Below are positions 10,691 to 22,655 of a stretch of DNA of 64,000 nucleotides, piece after piece. Position 1 is the stretch's first letter, and every line of letters begins with the position of its first letter. The stretch is from Terfezia claveryi (lineage: Eukaryota; Ascomycota; Pezizomycetes; Pezizales; Pezizaceae): positions 1-64,000 of the forward strand of contig WHUX01000160.1 in assembly GCA_015179025.1 (NCBI GenBank), given 5' to 3'. Made by a program: the position numbers and the translations under genes. The notes under the pieces are model-generated. The model worked only from the letters and a program-made list of their open reading frames with translations, searched no databases and was not told the origin of the DNA.

Positions 10691-12640
10691 CCCTTGTCAA
10701 GACAGGTACCTAATTTCAGCAAGATATTCATTATGGCTAACAGACACCCTGCATTAGCTTTAATTGATCTCCAAACGAAGGGAGGAGACTTAATTAATTC
10801 TCAATTTATACATCGGTACAAAATACCAAGTAGAAGTATTGAGAAGAAGTCATTAAGTACTGCAATTAAAGGCTCAAAAGAAATGATAGACAAAGCTGGT
10901 ACTATCAAACTTGACTGGATAGGTTATGTAGAAGAACAAACGTTCTATGTAGCTCAATTAACTGGATGGGACATAATTTTAGGGGAGCCTACGCTCAGCA
11001 AAGTAAAAGCAATAATCCCAGCCCATCAGGAATCAGTTACTATCCAACCAGAAAATATTCCTAGATTCCAGCTAAGTACTTGGAAAGGATCTAGAACCAT
11101 AGCAAATAGTATAAAATCAGCATATACTCAGGTCAGCTGCGAATCAGTTACAGATTATAGTGAACCAGAAAATTGGGAAATTATCAGTGATATGGAAGAT
11201 ACTGATTCAGAAAGAGAACTCGTGACAGCTGTTTCTACTGTACAGAAGCAATTCAACCCTGTAACGGAGTTTCCTTTATTATTTCTAAAGACAATTCTAT
11301 GGGAATTACCACTACTAAGAAAAATTAATCACTATATCAAACCAAAACCCAGAGCTACTTGGATACCAAAATGGCGACCCTCAGGACATCGATTTAGACA
11401 ACAAATTCATGACAAATTAATTGAAGAGGAAGCGTCAGGTTGAACATATAGAGTAGAAAATATCATAAATGCTGTAGTCATGTTCACTATTCCTAAACGA
11501 GACAAACCAGAAGAAGCTAGACACGTCAATAACTGTCGAGACCACAATTTAGCTATTGAACTAGACCATACCCCACTACCAGATATTAATGAAGCTATTG
11601 AACTAGTAGTGGAGAATCCCATATAGACTAAGCTTGACTTAGCCGATAGATTTTTTAATGTCAGAAATAACAAGGAATCGGAACAACACTCTGCCTTTCT
11701 ATGTCACCTGAGATATTTCAGATGTAGAGTTATACAACAAGGGAATCGTAATGTACCAGCTACTATAGTTCACATTATGCATAAAATTTTTAAAGATATA
11801 GTCTATAAAGATTTAATCATCTATATTGATGATATTATTATTTTTTATAAAACATATAAAGAACATGTAAAATTATTAAAGAAAGTACTTCAATATTTGC
11901 AAGATGAGAAATTCTATCTCAAAGAAAGTAAATACTAGTTCTTTACTCCAAGTTTAGGACTTTTAGAACATGTTTTGACGTCAGATAGACTACATGTAGA
12001 TCCAAAGAAAAGAACCACTATATTAACATTTCCAACTTCTACTTAGAAAAAGGACCTTAGAGGATTCCTTGGAATTGTTAATTATCTCAGCAGATTCATT
12101 GCCGACTTGGCAACTACCCTGTCGGAACAATAAGGAGAAACAAAGAAATGGGAATGGACAGATACTCATAACACAGCAATTGAAAAACTGAAGGAACTCA
12201 TGAATTACCAACATATTTTAAAACCCTGGAATAATAAGTCTACTGAACCCAAATATTTAGTCTGTGATGCTAATGATATTGGACTAGGATTATGGATAGG
12301 TCAAGGACCGTTGACATATATCAGACGGTTATGCTTCTACTCAAGAAAATTTAATCCAGCACAACTCAATTATCCTACCTTCCAAAAGGAATTATTGGCG
12401 ATTATTGACTCATTGAAATTTTTTGAAGTACAATTGAGAGGTCACAAGTTCACTATCCTTACCGACCACAAACCATTAGTAACTTTCTATACTCAAATGC
12501 CAACAAGTCAGAAATTGAGGCAATGGCAAGATTATCTAATGGAATTTGATACAGATATTCAGTATACAACAGGAAAGGAAAATTTGATAGCATATGCTCT
12601 ATCAAGAAAGTATAAATACCCCGACATTCCTACTACAGAC
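10691..12640 (+). pseudogene. Protease region, RT and RNase H of B2
   Basis: The protease-like region (10694-11443, open for 249 codons) has the expected surroundings (A-L-A-L-I-D, then L-I-N-S-Q-F, and I-I-L-G-E-P downstream) but reads D-L-Q-T-K-G where D-S/T-G is normal. RT follows, with the R-x3-D-C-R-D block and L-D-L-A-D, and the catalytic Y-I-D-D intact at 11822-11833. RNase H (about 12240-12620) shows V-C-D-A, E-L-L-A-I-I-D-S, L-T-D-H-K-P and a final A-D-A mutated to A-Y-A. The 12200-12868 stretch is open for 222 codons, one of the best preserved parts of the family. Frameshifts and TAG codons between the parts abolish activity. Confidence 0.85.
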
Positions 12641-14030
12641 GACGATTATATTTCCAACACCATCGATCTTCTTAACCATACCTACAACTGCAACATGTCT
12701 ACCAACGCTTTAAGAACTTTCTACTTACCAGAAACCTCTACTCAGAAGGAAATGATTTCTCGGAGAGCTATCAATTTCAAGTATGTCGACTGCGACTTTA
12801 ACAAATATTGTGGAAGAGCCGAAGAACTTGGACACTATATCTTCTGTCTATACTTTAAAGGTATCTAGGACAAAGAAAGCGAATATGATATAGTCAAGGA
12901 AGAAGAGTCCTTAGATGATGACACTCTATCTACTGTACCGGAAGAGGTTTTCACTAGGTATGACCGAGTACCCAATGTAAACAAGAATAAACCTTTAATA
13001 GTTCTTGGACTAAGATATAGGCCTCCCTTTTCTAAAAGCACTCAATAAAATACCCTTGCTCCTGAGAAAGTGAAAGAAATTGCTATTGACCTAGCTCTCA
13101 GCAATTGGCAACAGCACAAGAGGATGCACTGGTTCTTTTGTCGAGACTTTTACCATCCTACTCATGGCAGCTCCCACACTATAAACAACTGTATATTCAC
13201 CATCGAAATATGCGCAATCTGCAACCATCACAGACATGGTAGTATGAACGGTGACTTATTAGCCTCAGTTCTTAAGCAGGAGAAGGAATTCCATAAGAGT
13301 CATATTGAGCACCTCTTAGCTGCAAATGACTCTCATAAGGAACTAGCACCAGTACAATAGACACCAGCATATCCAGTTCCATAACCTCTCAGTTGTAATG
13401 AGGCTATCCATGAAATTAGAGAATGGGCAAAAAGGTGAAACACCAATAAGCTAGCGCATTCAAATCTCTAACATGACTTTCAGTTCAGTAACCCTACCGA
13501 ATAGATAAGTACCCATCAAATGGAACAGGAAATCAAAGATACTCCTGTTGCTCCTCAACAACTATGAAATGCACCTCAACAACTAGCTGCAACCACTAGC
13601 AGCAGTAATGCAACTTCAATCAACACTGCCGCTGTTACTACTCATTTTCAAAAGTGAGTAGCTATTAATGAAGACCCGGAACCCTCCTTCATTCAAGATA
13701 CCAAAACCTCCAGACAGCGTTGTAATTTCTATAAGTTCTTAGGACATAATGCTTCTACATATATAGAGAAGAAATATACCATCAATGACTTCAACTAAAG
13801 AATCGAACTGACCCTCAACAAGCTCATTGTGGAGAAACACATCAGTGACGGATGTGCAGATAATAAGGACTATTTCATTACCATTTGGCTAGATCAAGGC
13901 ACAGGAAGGAATGCTGTATACCAGATGTGTATAAGAGTATGTCCTATCTAGAAGAACTATTATAAAACCTTTGTCAGCCGCAAGAATTATAGAATAAGAG
14001 ATGGATTTTTCTATGTTAAGAACCGACAAG
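12641..14030 (+). pseudogene. Extra domain between RNase H and integrase, with second zinc knuckle (B2)
   Basis: About 460 codons separate the end of RNase H from the integrase zinc finger; most Ty3/gypsy elements have only a short linker here. The first part is acidic, then a Cys/His-rich block (W-F-F-C-R-D-F-Y, H-G-S-S-H, and C-A-I-C-N-H-H-R-H-G) lies at about 13115-13245. A Pro/Gln/Ala-rich linker follows, then a second CCHC knuckle at 13731-13772 whose second and last Cys are Tyr here but intact in B1 (16398-16439). The segment is present in B1, B2, B3 and B4, so it belongs to the family. I do not recognise it; RNA or DNA binding is only an inference from the knuckle. Confidence 0.7.
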
Positions 14031-15564
14031 GACAATGGAGATTAGTCTTGCCCTCTACTTTTAATATCAAAGGTAAGAACTATCTCGAATTAGTTATTAA
14101 AGATGCACATGAAGTGACTGCTCATGGTGGCATTGAAAAAACAATAAAATATCTTACTGACTGAAATGATTACCAGTCCTTTGCAGAACCAACTAAGGAC
14201 TATATCAGAAGTTGTGATACTTGTCAATGGATAAAGTATTCCAATAAGGTGCCACTTGGACTCGTAACCCTATTACATGTACCGAGAAGGCCATGGACAG
14301 ACATATCGATAGATTTTCTCAAGTTAGCACTTGTTTTTACTAAGTATTCAATTTTGTACCCGAATATTCCTGTTGAAGAAGATTATATTGTTTGTATTTT
14401 ACAACTTTAGACGATTGTCAATAGATAATCAGGATTCAAATTTCTTATTCCTGTCTCAAATAATTTCACAGCAGAATAATGTACTGCTACTTTTGATACT
14501 TATATAGTCCTGACTATAGGATACCCTTTTTGTATTATTTTTGATAGAGATAATCTTTTTATGTCCTCACATTTTCAAGATTGGGCTAGGAATAAAGGAA
14601 TCAAGTTAGAACTATCCTCTGCATATCATCCATGTGCAGATAGACAATCGAAAATTGTGAACAAATAAATTCTACAAGTAGCAAGAGCCTGTTAAATCGA
14701 AGGATTTGATTAGCTACAGAAACTATGAGAGATAGAGCTAAACAGAATAGCCCCTATTTCACACTGTTTGGAGTTAATGCACATCTTGGCATATCAATAC
14801 TTCCAAAACTCATTAATGCATATGTACCGGCAAATGAATATCATAAAGTAACATCTAAAAACCTTTATGATACCAAGAAGACTCAAGCATCTCAAGCAAA
14901 CAAACAACTACCCAATACAACTAAATTTTCAGTCAGACAACAAGTTATACTTTCCTCAGAAAATATCAACATATGCAATGTCTCATCTAAACTCAAACCT
15001 AGATAGCTAGGCCTATTTCCCATTATCTCTAGTAATTGGAAACACAATAATTATAGCCTAGACCTATCTAGGCAACCTGACCTTCACCTCATATATAATA
15101 CTTTTTATATCAGCAAACTCAAACTATATTATAAAAACAATTCTACCCAGTTTCCTCAAAGACAAAGTCAAGAACCGGGACCAATTCAAGATGATCGTTA
15201 TGAAGTTGAAAAGGTATTAGAATTTAGAACAGCTTCTCGAACGGGAGAAAGACAATATAAGGTCAGATGGCTAGGATACTCTCCTAAATATAATTCTGGG
15301 GTAAATGTCAAGGACATCACTACTGAAATTCTGCAAGATTTCTGGATGACCAGAAGTTTGGAAAATACATTCAAGAGACAACGAACAACTTAAGAAGAAC
15401 AAGGACCCCGAACTAGAGACGAAACTAGAGGTCTTATTCAACAAGAATGAGATTGAATCATGAGTCAAGAGAATACTAAAGATATTCAGGTTAATACAAA
15501 TGTATTAATAATGCATCAGATCTTAGGACGTATGGAAATCAATTTGGCAGAACGAGAGAAGTAA
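14031..15564 (+). pseudogene. Integrase and chromodomain of B2
   Basis: The HHCC finger is at about 14108-14225 (H-x4-H then C-D-T-C). The catalytic core has D in D-I-S-I-D-F-L, D in I-F-D-R-D, and the Glu has become Lys (K-I-V-N-K), a G-to-A change. The C-terminal region carries a chromodomain at about 15187-15345: Y-E-V-E-K-V-L, then Y-K-V-R-W-L-G-Y, followed by a degraded S-W-V. Chromodomains of chromoviral integrases direct insertion to marked chromatin. The frame ends at TAA 15562-15564, just before the polypurine tract. Stops and indels inactivate it. Confidence 0.83.
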
Positions 15565-15592
15565 GGATAGGAAATTCTTCTATGTAGGGAAT

Positions 15593-16267
15593 TATAATAG
15601 AGAACATTTCATTGCTTATATAATTGCTTATATACTTTTTGTATTTCCTATATTACTACTATGTTATATAACTAAGCCTCTCGGTTGAAGGGCTAGCCTT
15701 CTACTATTTCCTATTGCTTTATAAACGTCCATAGCATACAGAATTTGCCATGGAAGATTCTATTGAACTTGCCATACGAGGACACCCTCAGTATGACTGC
15801 ATGACCTTTGTTTTAAATGTGTGAGTCACTACTATGGCCACATGACCCTGTTCCAGCCGTGTGACTTATTACTATGGCCACATAACCTCTTTTGTATAGC
15901 GCACTATCTTTTGGTATGCCACCCTTTATTGTATTTATTTTCTTAGTCATCAGATCTCAGAGGAGTATAAATAGGCGCTGGATTCCCTCTGGAATCCAAC
16001 AGAGAACAAGTAAGCAGCAACGAGCAAACAGCAGCAAGTAAGCCTATATACTGATCAAATCAAGATCATATAGCTTAGATAGCACAAATCATATAAGATA
16101 GATTACACCAGTTAATTACTGTTCCCTTTGGGAACGTTTCACATAGTAATCTCCCTACCCTTCTGAGGTCCTACCTCAGTAGAACCGAAATACACAAACG
16201 TCCGTGCTCACTGATATAGATTGTATAAACAGTACCAAATGAATACTGCCTAGTAGCATTCATTTCA
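15593..16267 (+). repeat. 3' LTR of B2
   Basis: 675 bp, the same length as its partner, starting TATAATAG (from TGTAATGG) and ending CATTTCA (from CATTACA). TATA box and the inverted repeat TGGATTCC...GGAATCCA are intact near 15966-15998. The right-hand target duplication AACTG follows at 16268-16272. Confidence 0.92.
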
Positions 16268-18269
16268 AACTGCTAGTAGCAGTAATGCAACTCCAATCAA
16301 CACCGCTGCCATTACCACTCATTCCCAAAAGTGAGTAGCTATTAATGAAGACCTAGAACCCTCCTTCATTCAAGATACTAAAACCTCCAGACAGCATTGT
16401 AATTTCTGTAAGTTTTTAGGACATAATGCTTCTACATGTAAAGAGCAGAAACCTACTATCAATGACTTCAACTAAAGGATTGAACTGACCCTCAACAAGC
16501 TTATTGAAGAAAAACACATCAGTAATGGATGGGCAAACGATAAGGACTATTTCATTACCTATTAGCTAGATCAAGGTATAGGAATGAAAGCTACATACCA
16601 GACATGTATGAAAGTATATCCTATTTGGAAGAACTATTATAATACCTTTATCAGCTATAAGGATTATAGAAGAAAAAATCGATTTTTGTATATCAAGAAC
16701 CAGCAAGGACAATGGAGATTAGTCTTGCCCTCTACCTTTAATATCGCAGATAATAACTATCTCGAATTGGTTATTAAAAATGCATATAAAGCAACTGCTT
16801 ATGGTGGTATTAAAAAAACAATGAAATATCTTACTGACCGATATGATCACCAGTCCTTTGTAGAACCAACTAAGGACTATATTAGAAGTTGTGATACTTG
16901 TCAGTGGACAAAGTATTCTAACAAGGCGCCACTTAGACTTGTAACCCTATTGCATGTACCAAGAAGGCTATGGACAGACATATCGATAGATTTTCTTAAG
17001 TTAGTACCTATCTTTACTAAGTATTCAATTTTGTACCTAAATATTCCTATTGAAGAAGATCATACTGTTTGTATTTCATGACTTTGGATGATTGTTGATA
17101 GACAATCAGGATTCAAGTTTCTTATTTCTGTCTCAGATAATTTCACAGCAGAAGAGTATACTGCTACTTTTGATACTCATGTAGTCCCAACTATAGGATA
17201 CCCTTTTTGTATTGTTTTTGATCAAGACACGCTTTTTATATCATCACATTTTTAAGATTGGGCTAGGAAAAAAGAAATCAAGTTGTAACTATCTACTATA
17301 TATCATTCACATGCAGATGGACAATTAGAAATTATGAACAAAGAAATTCTACAAGTAGTAAGAGCCTGTAAAATGGAAGGATTTGATTAGCTATAGAAAC
17401 TACCAGAGATATAGTTGAAACTCAACTCTAGGTATAATACTGTTAGACAGAATAGCCTCTATTTTATACTGTTTGGATTTAATGCATATCTTGGCATATA
17501 GATACTTCCATACCGCATTAATTCATATATACCGGCAAATTTACATCATGAAGTAACATCTAAAAACCTTTATAATGCTAAGAAGACTCAAGGATCTCAA
17601 GCAAACAAATAACTACCCAATACAATCAAATTTTCAGTTGGACAATAAGTTATACTTTCCTTAGAAAATATCAACATATCAAATATCTCACCTAAACTCA
17701 AACTAAGATGGCTAGGCCCATTTCCTATTATTTCTAGTAATTAGAAACACAATAATTATAGCCTAGACCTGTCCAGCCAACCCGACCTTCACCTCATATA
17801 TAATACTTTTTATATTAGCAAACTCAAACCATATTATAAAAACAATTCAACCCAGGTCTCTCAAAAACAAATTCAAGAACCAGGACCAATTCAAGATGAT
17901 TATTATGAAGTTGAAAAAGTATTAGAATTCAGAACAGCTCCTTGAACCGGAAAAAGACAATATAAAGTCAGATGTCTAGGATACTCTCCTAAATATGATT
18001 CCTGGGTAAATGCCAAAGATATAACTACCGAAATTCTTTAAGATTTCTATACAACTGGAAGTTTGGAAAATACATTTAAGAGATGATGAACAACTCAAGG
18101 AAAACAAAGACTACGACCTAGAGATAAAACTAAAGCTCTCATTTAATAAGAACGAGATCGAATTATGAGCCTAGAAACTACTAAGGATATTTATGTTAAT
18201 GCAAATGTATTAACAATACATCAAATCTTAAGACGTATGGAAATCAATTTGGCAGAACAAGATAAGTAA
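16268..18269 (+). pseudogene. B1 pol, right part: second zinc knuckle, integrase and chromodomain
   Basis: B1 resumes after B2. It opens with the second CCHC knuckle, intact at 16398-16439 (C-N-F-C-K, G-H, then C). The segment at 16584-17081 is open for 165 codons and covers the pre-integrase region, the HHCC finger (H changed to Y in places, C-D-T-C kept) and the start of the core (D-I-S-I-D-F-L-K). The second catalytic Asp (V-F-D-Q-D) is kept, and the Glu also (L-E-I-M-N). The chromodomain at about 17900-18050 reads Y-E-V-E-K-V-L and Y-K-V-R with W-L-G-Y damaged to C-L-G-Y. The frame ends at TAA 18267-18269. Confidence 0.82.
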
Positions 18270-18297
18270 GGATAGGAAATCCTTCCATGTAGGGAAG

Positions 18298-18963
18298 TGT
18301 AATGGAGAATATTATATTGCTTATATAATTGCTTATATACTTTTGTATTTCCTATATTACTACTATGTTATGTCACTAAGCCTCTCAGTCGAAGAACTAG
18401 CCTTCCACCATTTCCTACTACTTTATAAGCATCTATAGCGTGCGGAATTTACTATAGAAAATTCCATGGAACTTGCCATATGAGCACACCCTCAGTATGG
18501 CTACATGACTTTTGTTTTGAATGTGTGAGTTACTACTATGGCCACATGACCATTGTTCCAGCCATGTAACTCATTACTATGGCCACATGACATCTTTTAT
18601 ACTATGTACCACCTTCTAGTATACCACCCTTTATTATATTTATTTCCTTCGTCATCAGATTTCAGAGGAGTATAAATAGGCACTGGATTCCCTCTAGAAT
18701 CCAACAGTCAAGAAGTAAGCACACAGCAGCAAGCAAGCCTATATACTGATCAGATCAAGATCAAATAGCTTAGATAATACAAATCATATAAGATAGATTA
18801 TACCCATTAATTACTATTCCCCTTTGGGAACGTCCCACATAGAAATCTCCCTACCCTTCTAAGGTCTTACCTCAGCAGAACCGCAATACATAAATGTCCA
18901 TACCTACAGATATAGATTGCATAAATGGTATTGAATGAATACTGCCTAGTAGTATTTATTACA
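18298..18963 (+). repeat. 3' LTR of B1
   Basis: 666 bp, TGTAATGGAGAAT to TTTATTACA, with TATA box in GAGGAGTATAAATAGG near 18665. The next base starts element A2 sequence (GATATAGAGG), so this edge is a true insertion boundary. The matching left LTR of B1 has been lost. Confidence 0.92.
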
Positions 18964-19995
18964 GATATAGAGGAATTGAAGGAGCTTAAACCTAAGAAGA
19001 GAAGGATAAAGGAGAAGCCAGAAGAAAAGAAGATCGAAGAAATAGAAGAAGTTAAGAATATTCCTATTTGGATATGGATGAGGGAAAACTTAGACCTAGA
19101 TAAAATTGCTCATAAGTTAATAAGTAGTAGAGGACTCAATCCAGAAGAGATCCTAGCAATAATGGGGCCAGAGTTAGTATAGCAGTGTATAGGAATCAAA
19201 AGAGTTCTATGAATTACAGAAACACAGTGTTGCATAGAGAAAAAGATAGATACAGTAATATCATAGGTATATAGGAATGAGTCGGAAAGAGAGCTTTATA
19301 TAGTGGCATTTCTGGTATGCATTGTAGCTCTAAATGAAAATGCAGAAGATATGTTGGAAATACAAATTGATGGAGAATCCGAGTTGAACGTAGTAAGGGA
19401 GGACATCATCAAGGAATACAATATACCAATTGACGTTAAAGTAAACTGGTCTATAGGGGGGGCTATGGGACATAGTACATAGGTGGTGGGAGTCTGCTAC
19501 AAGGTTACAATTATAATAGGAGGAGTAGTAACTAGCAGTCATTTCTTCGTAATAGCAAACCTAACTTATGAACTCATTCTTGGTAGACCTTAAGTAAGGT
19601 CTATGCAGATGAAGAAAGATAATTGTAATAATGGAAATTGCTACATTACGGTTATAGGCACCAATAGAGAGGAGGTTATGTTCTGTGCAGTACCAGCTAA
19701 TCATAGAAGGAATAGAGAGGAAGCAAGGTTTATAACTCTGGAGGAAAACAAAGAAAGTCAATGTGTAACTCAGGAATTATTGACCTTATAATAAGGCTAG
19801 GAAAAGAGGAGAAGAAGATAGAATCTGTTCTTAGCATTCTGGAAGATATTGTTAGGAATATTGTGCATAATTTTGATTATAATACCTCAAGCATTAAGGA
19901 GAAGTTTGTTTTGAATAGGAAAGTAGTATGTGAAAGTTATTTGAAAGAATCAGTCCTTAGCATTATGGGCGAAATGGTTATAGGAAAAGCAAGAA
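18964..19995 (+). pseudogene. gag end and protease of A2
   Basis: A Lys/Glu-rich segment (K-K-R-R-I-K-E-K-P-E-E-K-K) is open at 18964-19182, then protease-like sequence at about 19340-19600. The active-site region reads I-D-G-E-S-E-L-N-V-V, then N-I-P-I-D-V-K-V-N-W, and ends I-L-G-R-P. Another block around 19603-19990 matches A1 after its MITE (D-N-C-N-N-G-N-C-Y). The frame is broken by FB1 at 19996. Because the MITE is missing here, A2 is the empty-site reference for that insertion. Confidence 0.65.
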
Positions 19996-22655
19996 CATCA
20001 GCAAGAAAAAAGTGGCGTCCAGACGCACCGCCCAGCATCCGGACGCGAGAGCTCACACATGTGCGTCCTGTACGTCCTGTGCGTCTGGACGCTAGCTGTG
20101 TTGCAACACAATTAGAACACCCAGCTGAGTTGCAACACAATTAGGACGCCTGGCTGAGTTGCAATACAATCTGGACACCCGGCTGAGTTGCAATACAATC
20201 TAGACACCATTGGGGCAACCAAAGCCATCCGGACGCTGGTTGGCATATTTCAATCTCTGGATATTAGAGTTCCTTCTCTTGGTATCATCATATTGTTAAC
20301 GATATAGTTACAATGCACCTGCTTGTATGTACGACGCTCTAATACTAGCCAGGTGTATAGCCACCATTGTAGCTATTGAATATGCATGGAGTGGAAATAT
20401 CTATTGTATTTGCTAATAATTATATACACAGAAGTATTGAGTAATAGATATATATATTGAACATGTACTCACTGCTTCAATCGCTCTAATACTCGCTCTA
20501 ATACTCGCTCTAATATTGGCTCTAATACACGCTCTAATACTTGCTCTAATACTCGCTCTATTACTCGCTCTACTAATGCTCACCATAATGTGCTGGGATA
20601 TAGAGTAAAGGGAAAATATGCGAGGAAGGGAGGTATATATACAGGAAAACTATAGTTGCCAAGGCTGACTGCTAAGGCCTACAATTTAGACTTTCCGCAG
20701 ACCATGAGATAAGGGATAACAAGAGAGGTGGCATAATAGTGACCAATGGCGCTCAACCCCCTTTCGCCCGCGGGTGCTGTACTATTCAATGCCTGGCCTG
20801 GTAATAGTCATATTGGGAAATCATAGGTCATGGTATTAAGATATGTATAGAGTTTACGCTTTATGATATGTTTCGTAGGAATTCATGCATTCATGAGTAT
20901 ATATATATATATATGTAAGAAACTCGTACTTTTGGAGACTTATATATATATGTGCAAGAAACTCGTGCTTTAGGAGATAAATATATATATGTGCGAGAAA
21001 CTCGTGCTTTTGGAGACATATATATATATATATGCGAAAAATCCATGCATTCTCGAGCTTATATATATATATGCCAGAAATCCATGCATTTGCGAGCTCA
21101 TATATATATATACGAGAAATCCATGCATTCCCAAGCTTATATATATATATGCGAGAAATCTATGCATTCACGAGCTCATATGTATATATGCAAGAAATCC
21201 ATGCATTTGCCGGCATATATATATATATCTATGCAAGAAACTCATGCTTTTGGAGACATATAGAGAAATGCATACATTCGCAGGCATATTCATATATATG
21301 TGCTAGAAACTCATGCTTTTGGAGATATATATATATAAGCCCCCGAATTCATAGATTTCTCGCATATATATATATAAGCTCGGGAATGCATGGATTTCTC
21401 GTATATATATATATAAGCTCGCGAATGCATGGATTTCTCGCATATATATATATAAGCTCGCGAATGCATGGATTTCTCGCATATATATATATATATATTT
21501 CCAAAAGCACGAGTTTCTCATACATATATATATACATCTCCAAAAGCACGAGTTTCTTGCACATATATATATAAGTCTCCAAAAGCACGAGTTTCTCGCA
21601 TATATATATATATATACTCACGAATGCATGAATTCCTACAAAACATATCACAAAGTGTGAACTCTGCACATATCTCAATACTACAACTTACAATTTCCCA
21701 ATATGACAATTACCCGGCCAGGCATTGAATAGTATAGCACCTGCGTGTGAAAGAGGGCTGAGCGCCATTAGTTATTGTCATGCCATTTCTCTTGTTATCA
21801 CTTATCTCATTGTCTATGGAAAGTCTAAATTGTAGGTCTTAGTAGTCAGCCTTGGCAACTATGGTTTTCCTGTATATATACCTCCCTTCCCCATGCATTT
21901 TCCCTTCACTCTATATCCCAGCACATTATGGCGAGTATTAGAGCGAGTAATAGAGTAAGTATTAGAGCGAGTATTAGAGCAAGTATTAGAGTGAGTATTA
22001 GAGCAAGTATTGGAGCGAGTATTAGGCGAGTATTAGAGCGAGCATTAGAGCGAGTATTAGAGTAAGTGTTAGAGCGAGTGTTAGGGTGATTGAAGTAGTG
22101 AGTGCATGTTCAATATATATATCTATTACTCAATACTTCTGTGTATATAATTATTAGTGAATACAATAGATATTTCAGCTGCGTGCATATTCAATGGCTG
22201 CAATAGTGGCTACGTACCTGGCTATCGTACATGCAAGTGGTGAGCGGGTGTACATTGTAGAAGATAGCGATTGTAGGCTATCCGTTAGCAATGCCAGCAG
22301 TATAACCTATAGTGTTGAGGACGAGCAGCCCGTTCCATGTTGCATCTAAGAGGAGGGAGCATTTGCAAAGTGAATGTGTTGCGTCCTAGGCGTAGGAGCA
22401 TAGTTGTATTGTGTTCTAGAAGCAGAAGCATGCTTGTGTTGCATCCTGAACGTGGGAACACCTGCCATGGGCGAGTGTTGTGTCCCAGGAGCTGGAGCAC
22501 AGTGCGTTGCGTCCCAAGTGTAGGCGCCAGCTGCTAGTGCGTCCCGACACAAGAGGAACAAGCTTTGGCATCCTGATCTTGAGTTTTCGTCCTGTGCGTC
22601 CTGTGCGTCCTGTGCGTCCGGACGCACAAGACACAAACACGATTTCTTGCTGATG
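19996..22655. mobile_element. Fold-back DNA element FB1 (2.66 kb)
   Basis: Starts CATCAGCAAG and ends CTTGCTGATG, with AA duplicated at 19994-19995 and 22656-22657; A1 near 2230 is the empty site with matching length. The two halves are inverted copies nearly to the middle. From outside in they hold GCGTCC/GGACGC-rich subterminal repeats (left near 20020-20220, right near 22370-22640), a (CGCTCTAATA)n array (20485-20580) mirrored as (TATTAGAGCG)n (21930-22085), a unique 200-bp block (for example GGCCTGGTAATAGTCATATT), and a central array of AT runs. No transposase is encoded. FB2 is a second member of the same family. Confidence 0.87.
20893..21620. repeat. Core array of FB1: (AT)n alternating with 25-bp units
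   Basis: About 19 units of roughly 36 bp. Each joins an (AT)4-8 run to either GCGAGAAACTCGTGCTTTTG-type or GCGAGAAATCCATGCATTCG-type sequence. Orientation is direct up to about 21325 and inverted afterwards. Units carry small hairpins (CGAG-AAA-CTCG). Because the unit length is near 36 bp, long open frames with repeated R/Y-I-Y-I-Y appear on both strands; these are repeat artefacts and not genes. Confidence 0.9.

Larger units (their letters stand above)
7334..16267 (+). mobile_element. Family B chromodomain Ty3/gypsy retroelement, complete copy B2
   Basis: A complete 8,934-bp element with 675-bp LTRs at each end (7334-8008 and 15593-16267) and a 5-bp target duplication AACTG (7329-7333 and 16268-16272). 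Internal order is untranslated leader, antisense ORF, gag with zinc knuckle, protease region, RT, RNase H, an extra domain with a second zinc knuckle, integrase, chromodomain. The polypurine tract before the 3' LTR is degraded (TAGGGAAT-like; B3 keeps GTGGGGAAG). It is nested in B1 and therefore younger. Stops and several 1-base indels make it non-autonomous. Confidence 0.93.
5455..18963 (+). mobile_element. Family B retroelement, copy B1 (5'-truncated, split by B2)
   Basis: B1 begins abruptly inside reverse transcriptase, joined to region X, and so lacks its 5' LTR, gag and protease. It runs to 7333, is interrupted by the complete copy B2 (7334-16267), resumes at 16268 and ends with its own 3' LTR at 18298-18963. 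The two halves meet exactly at AACTG, duplicated on both sides of B2. On the right the LTR abuts element A2 sequence, so B1 probably landed in an A element whose left part is no longer adjacent. Confidence 0.85.

Noticed and set aside
20950..21730. Open frames of 60-180 codons on both strands inside FB1 (repeated I-Y-I-Y and R-N-P-C-I blocks)
   Set aside because: They follow a roughly 36-bp repeat unit, occur in several frames on both strands and have no features besides the repeat; they are by-products of unit length.
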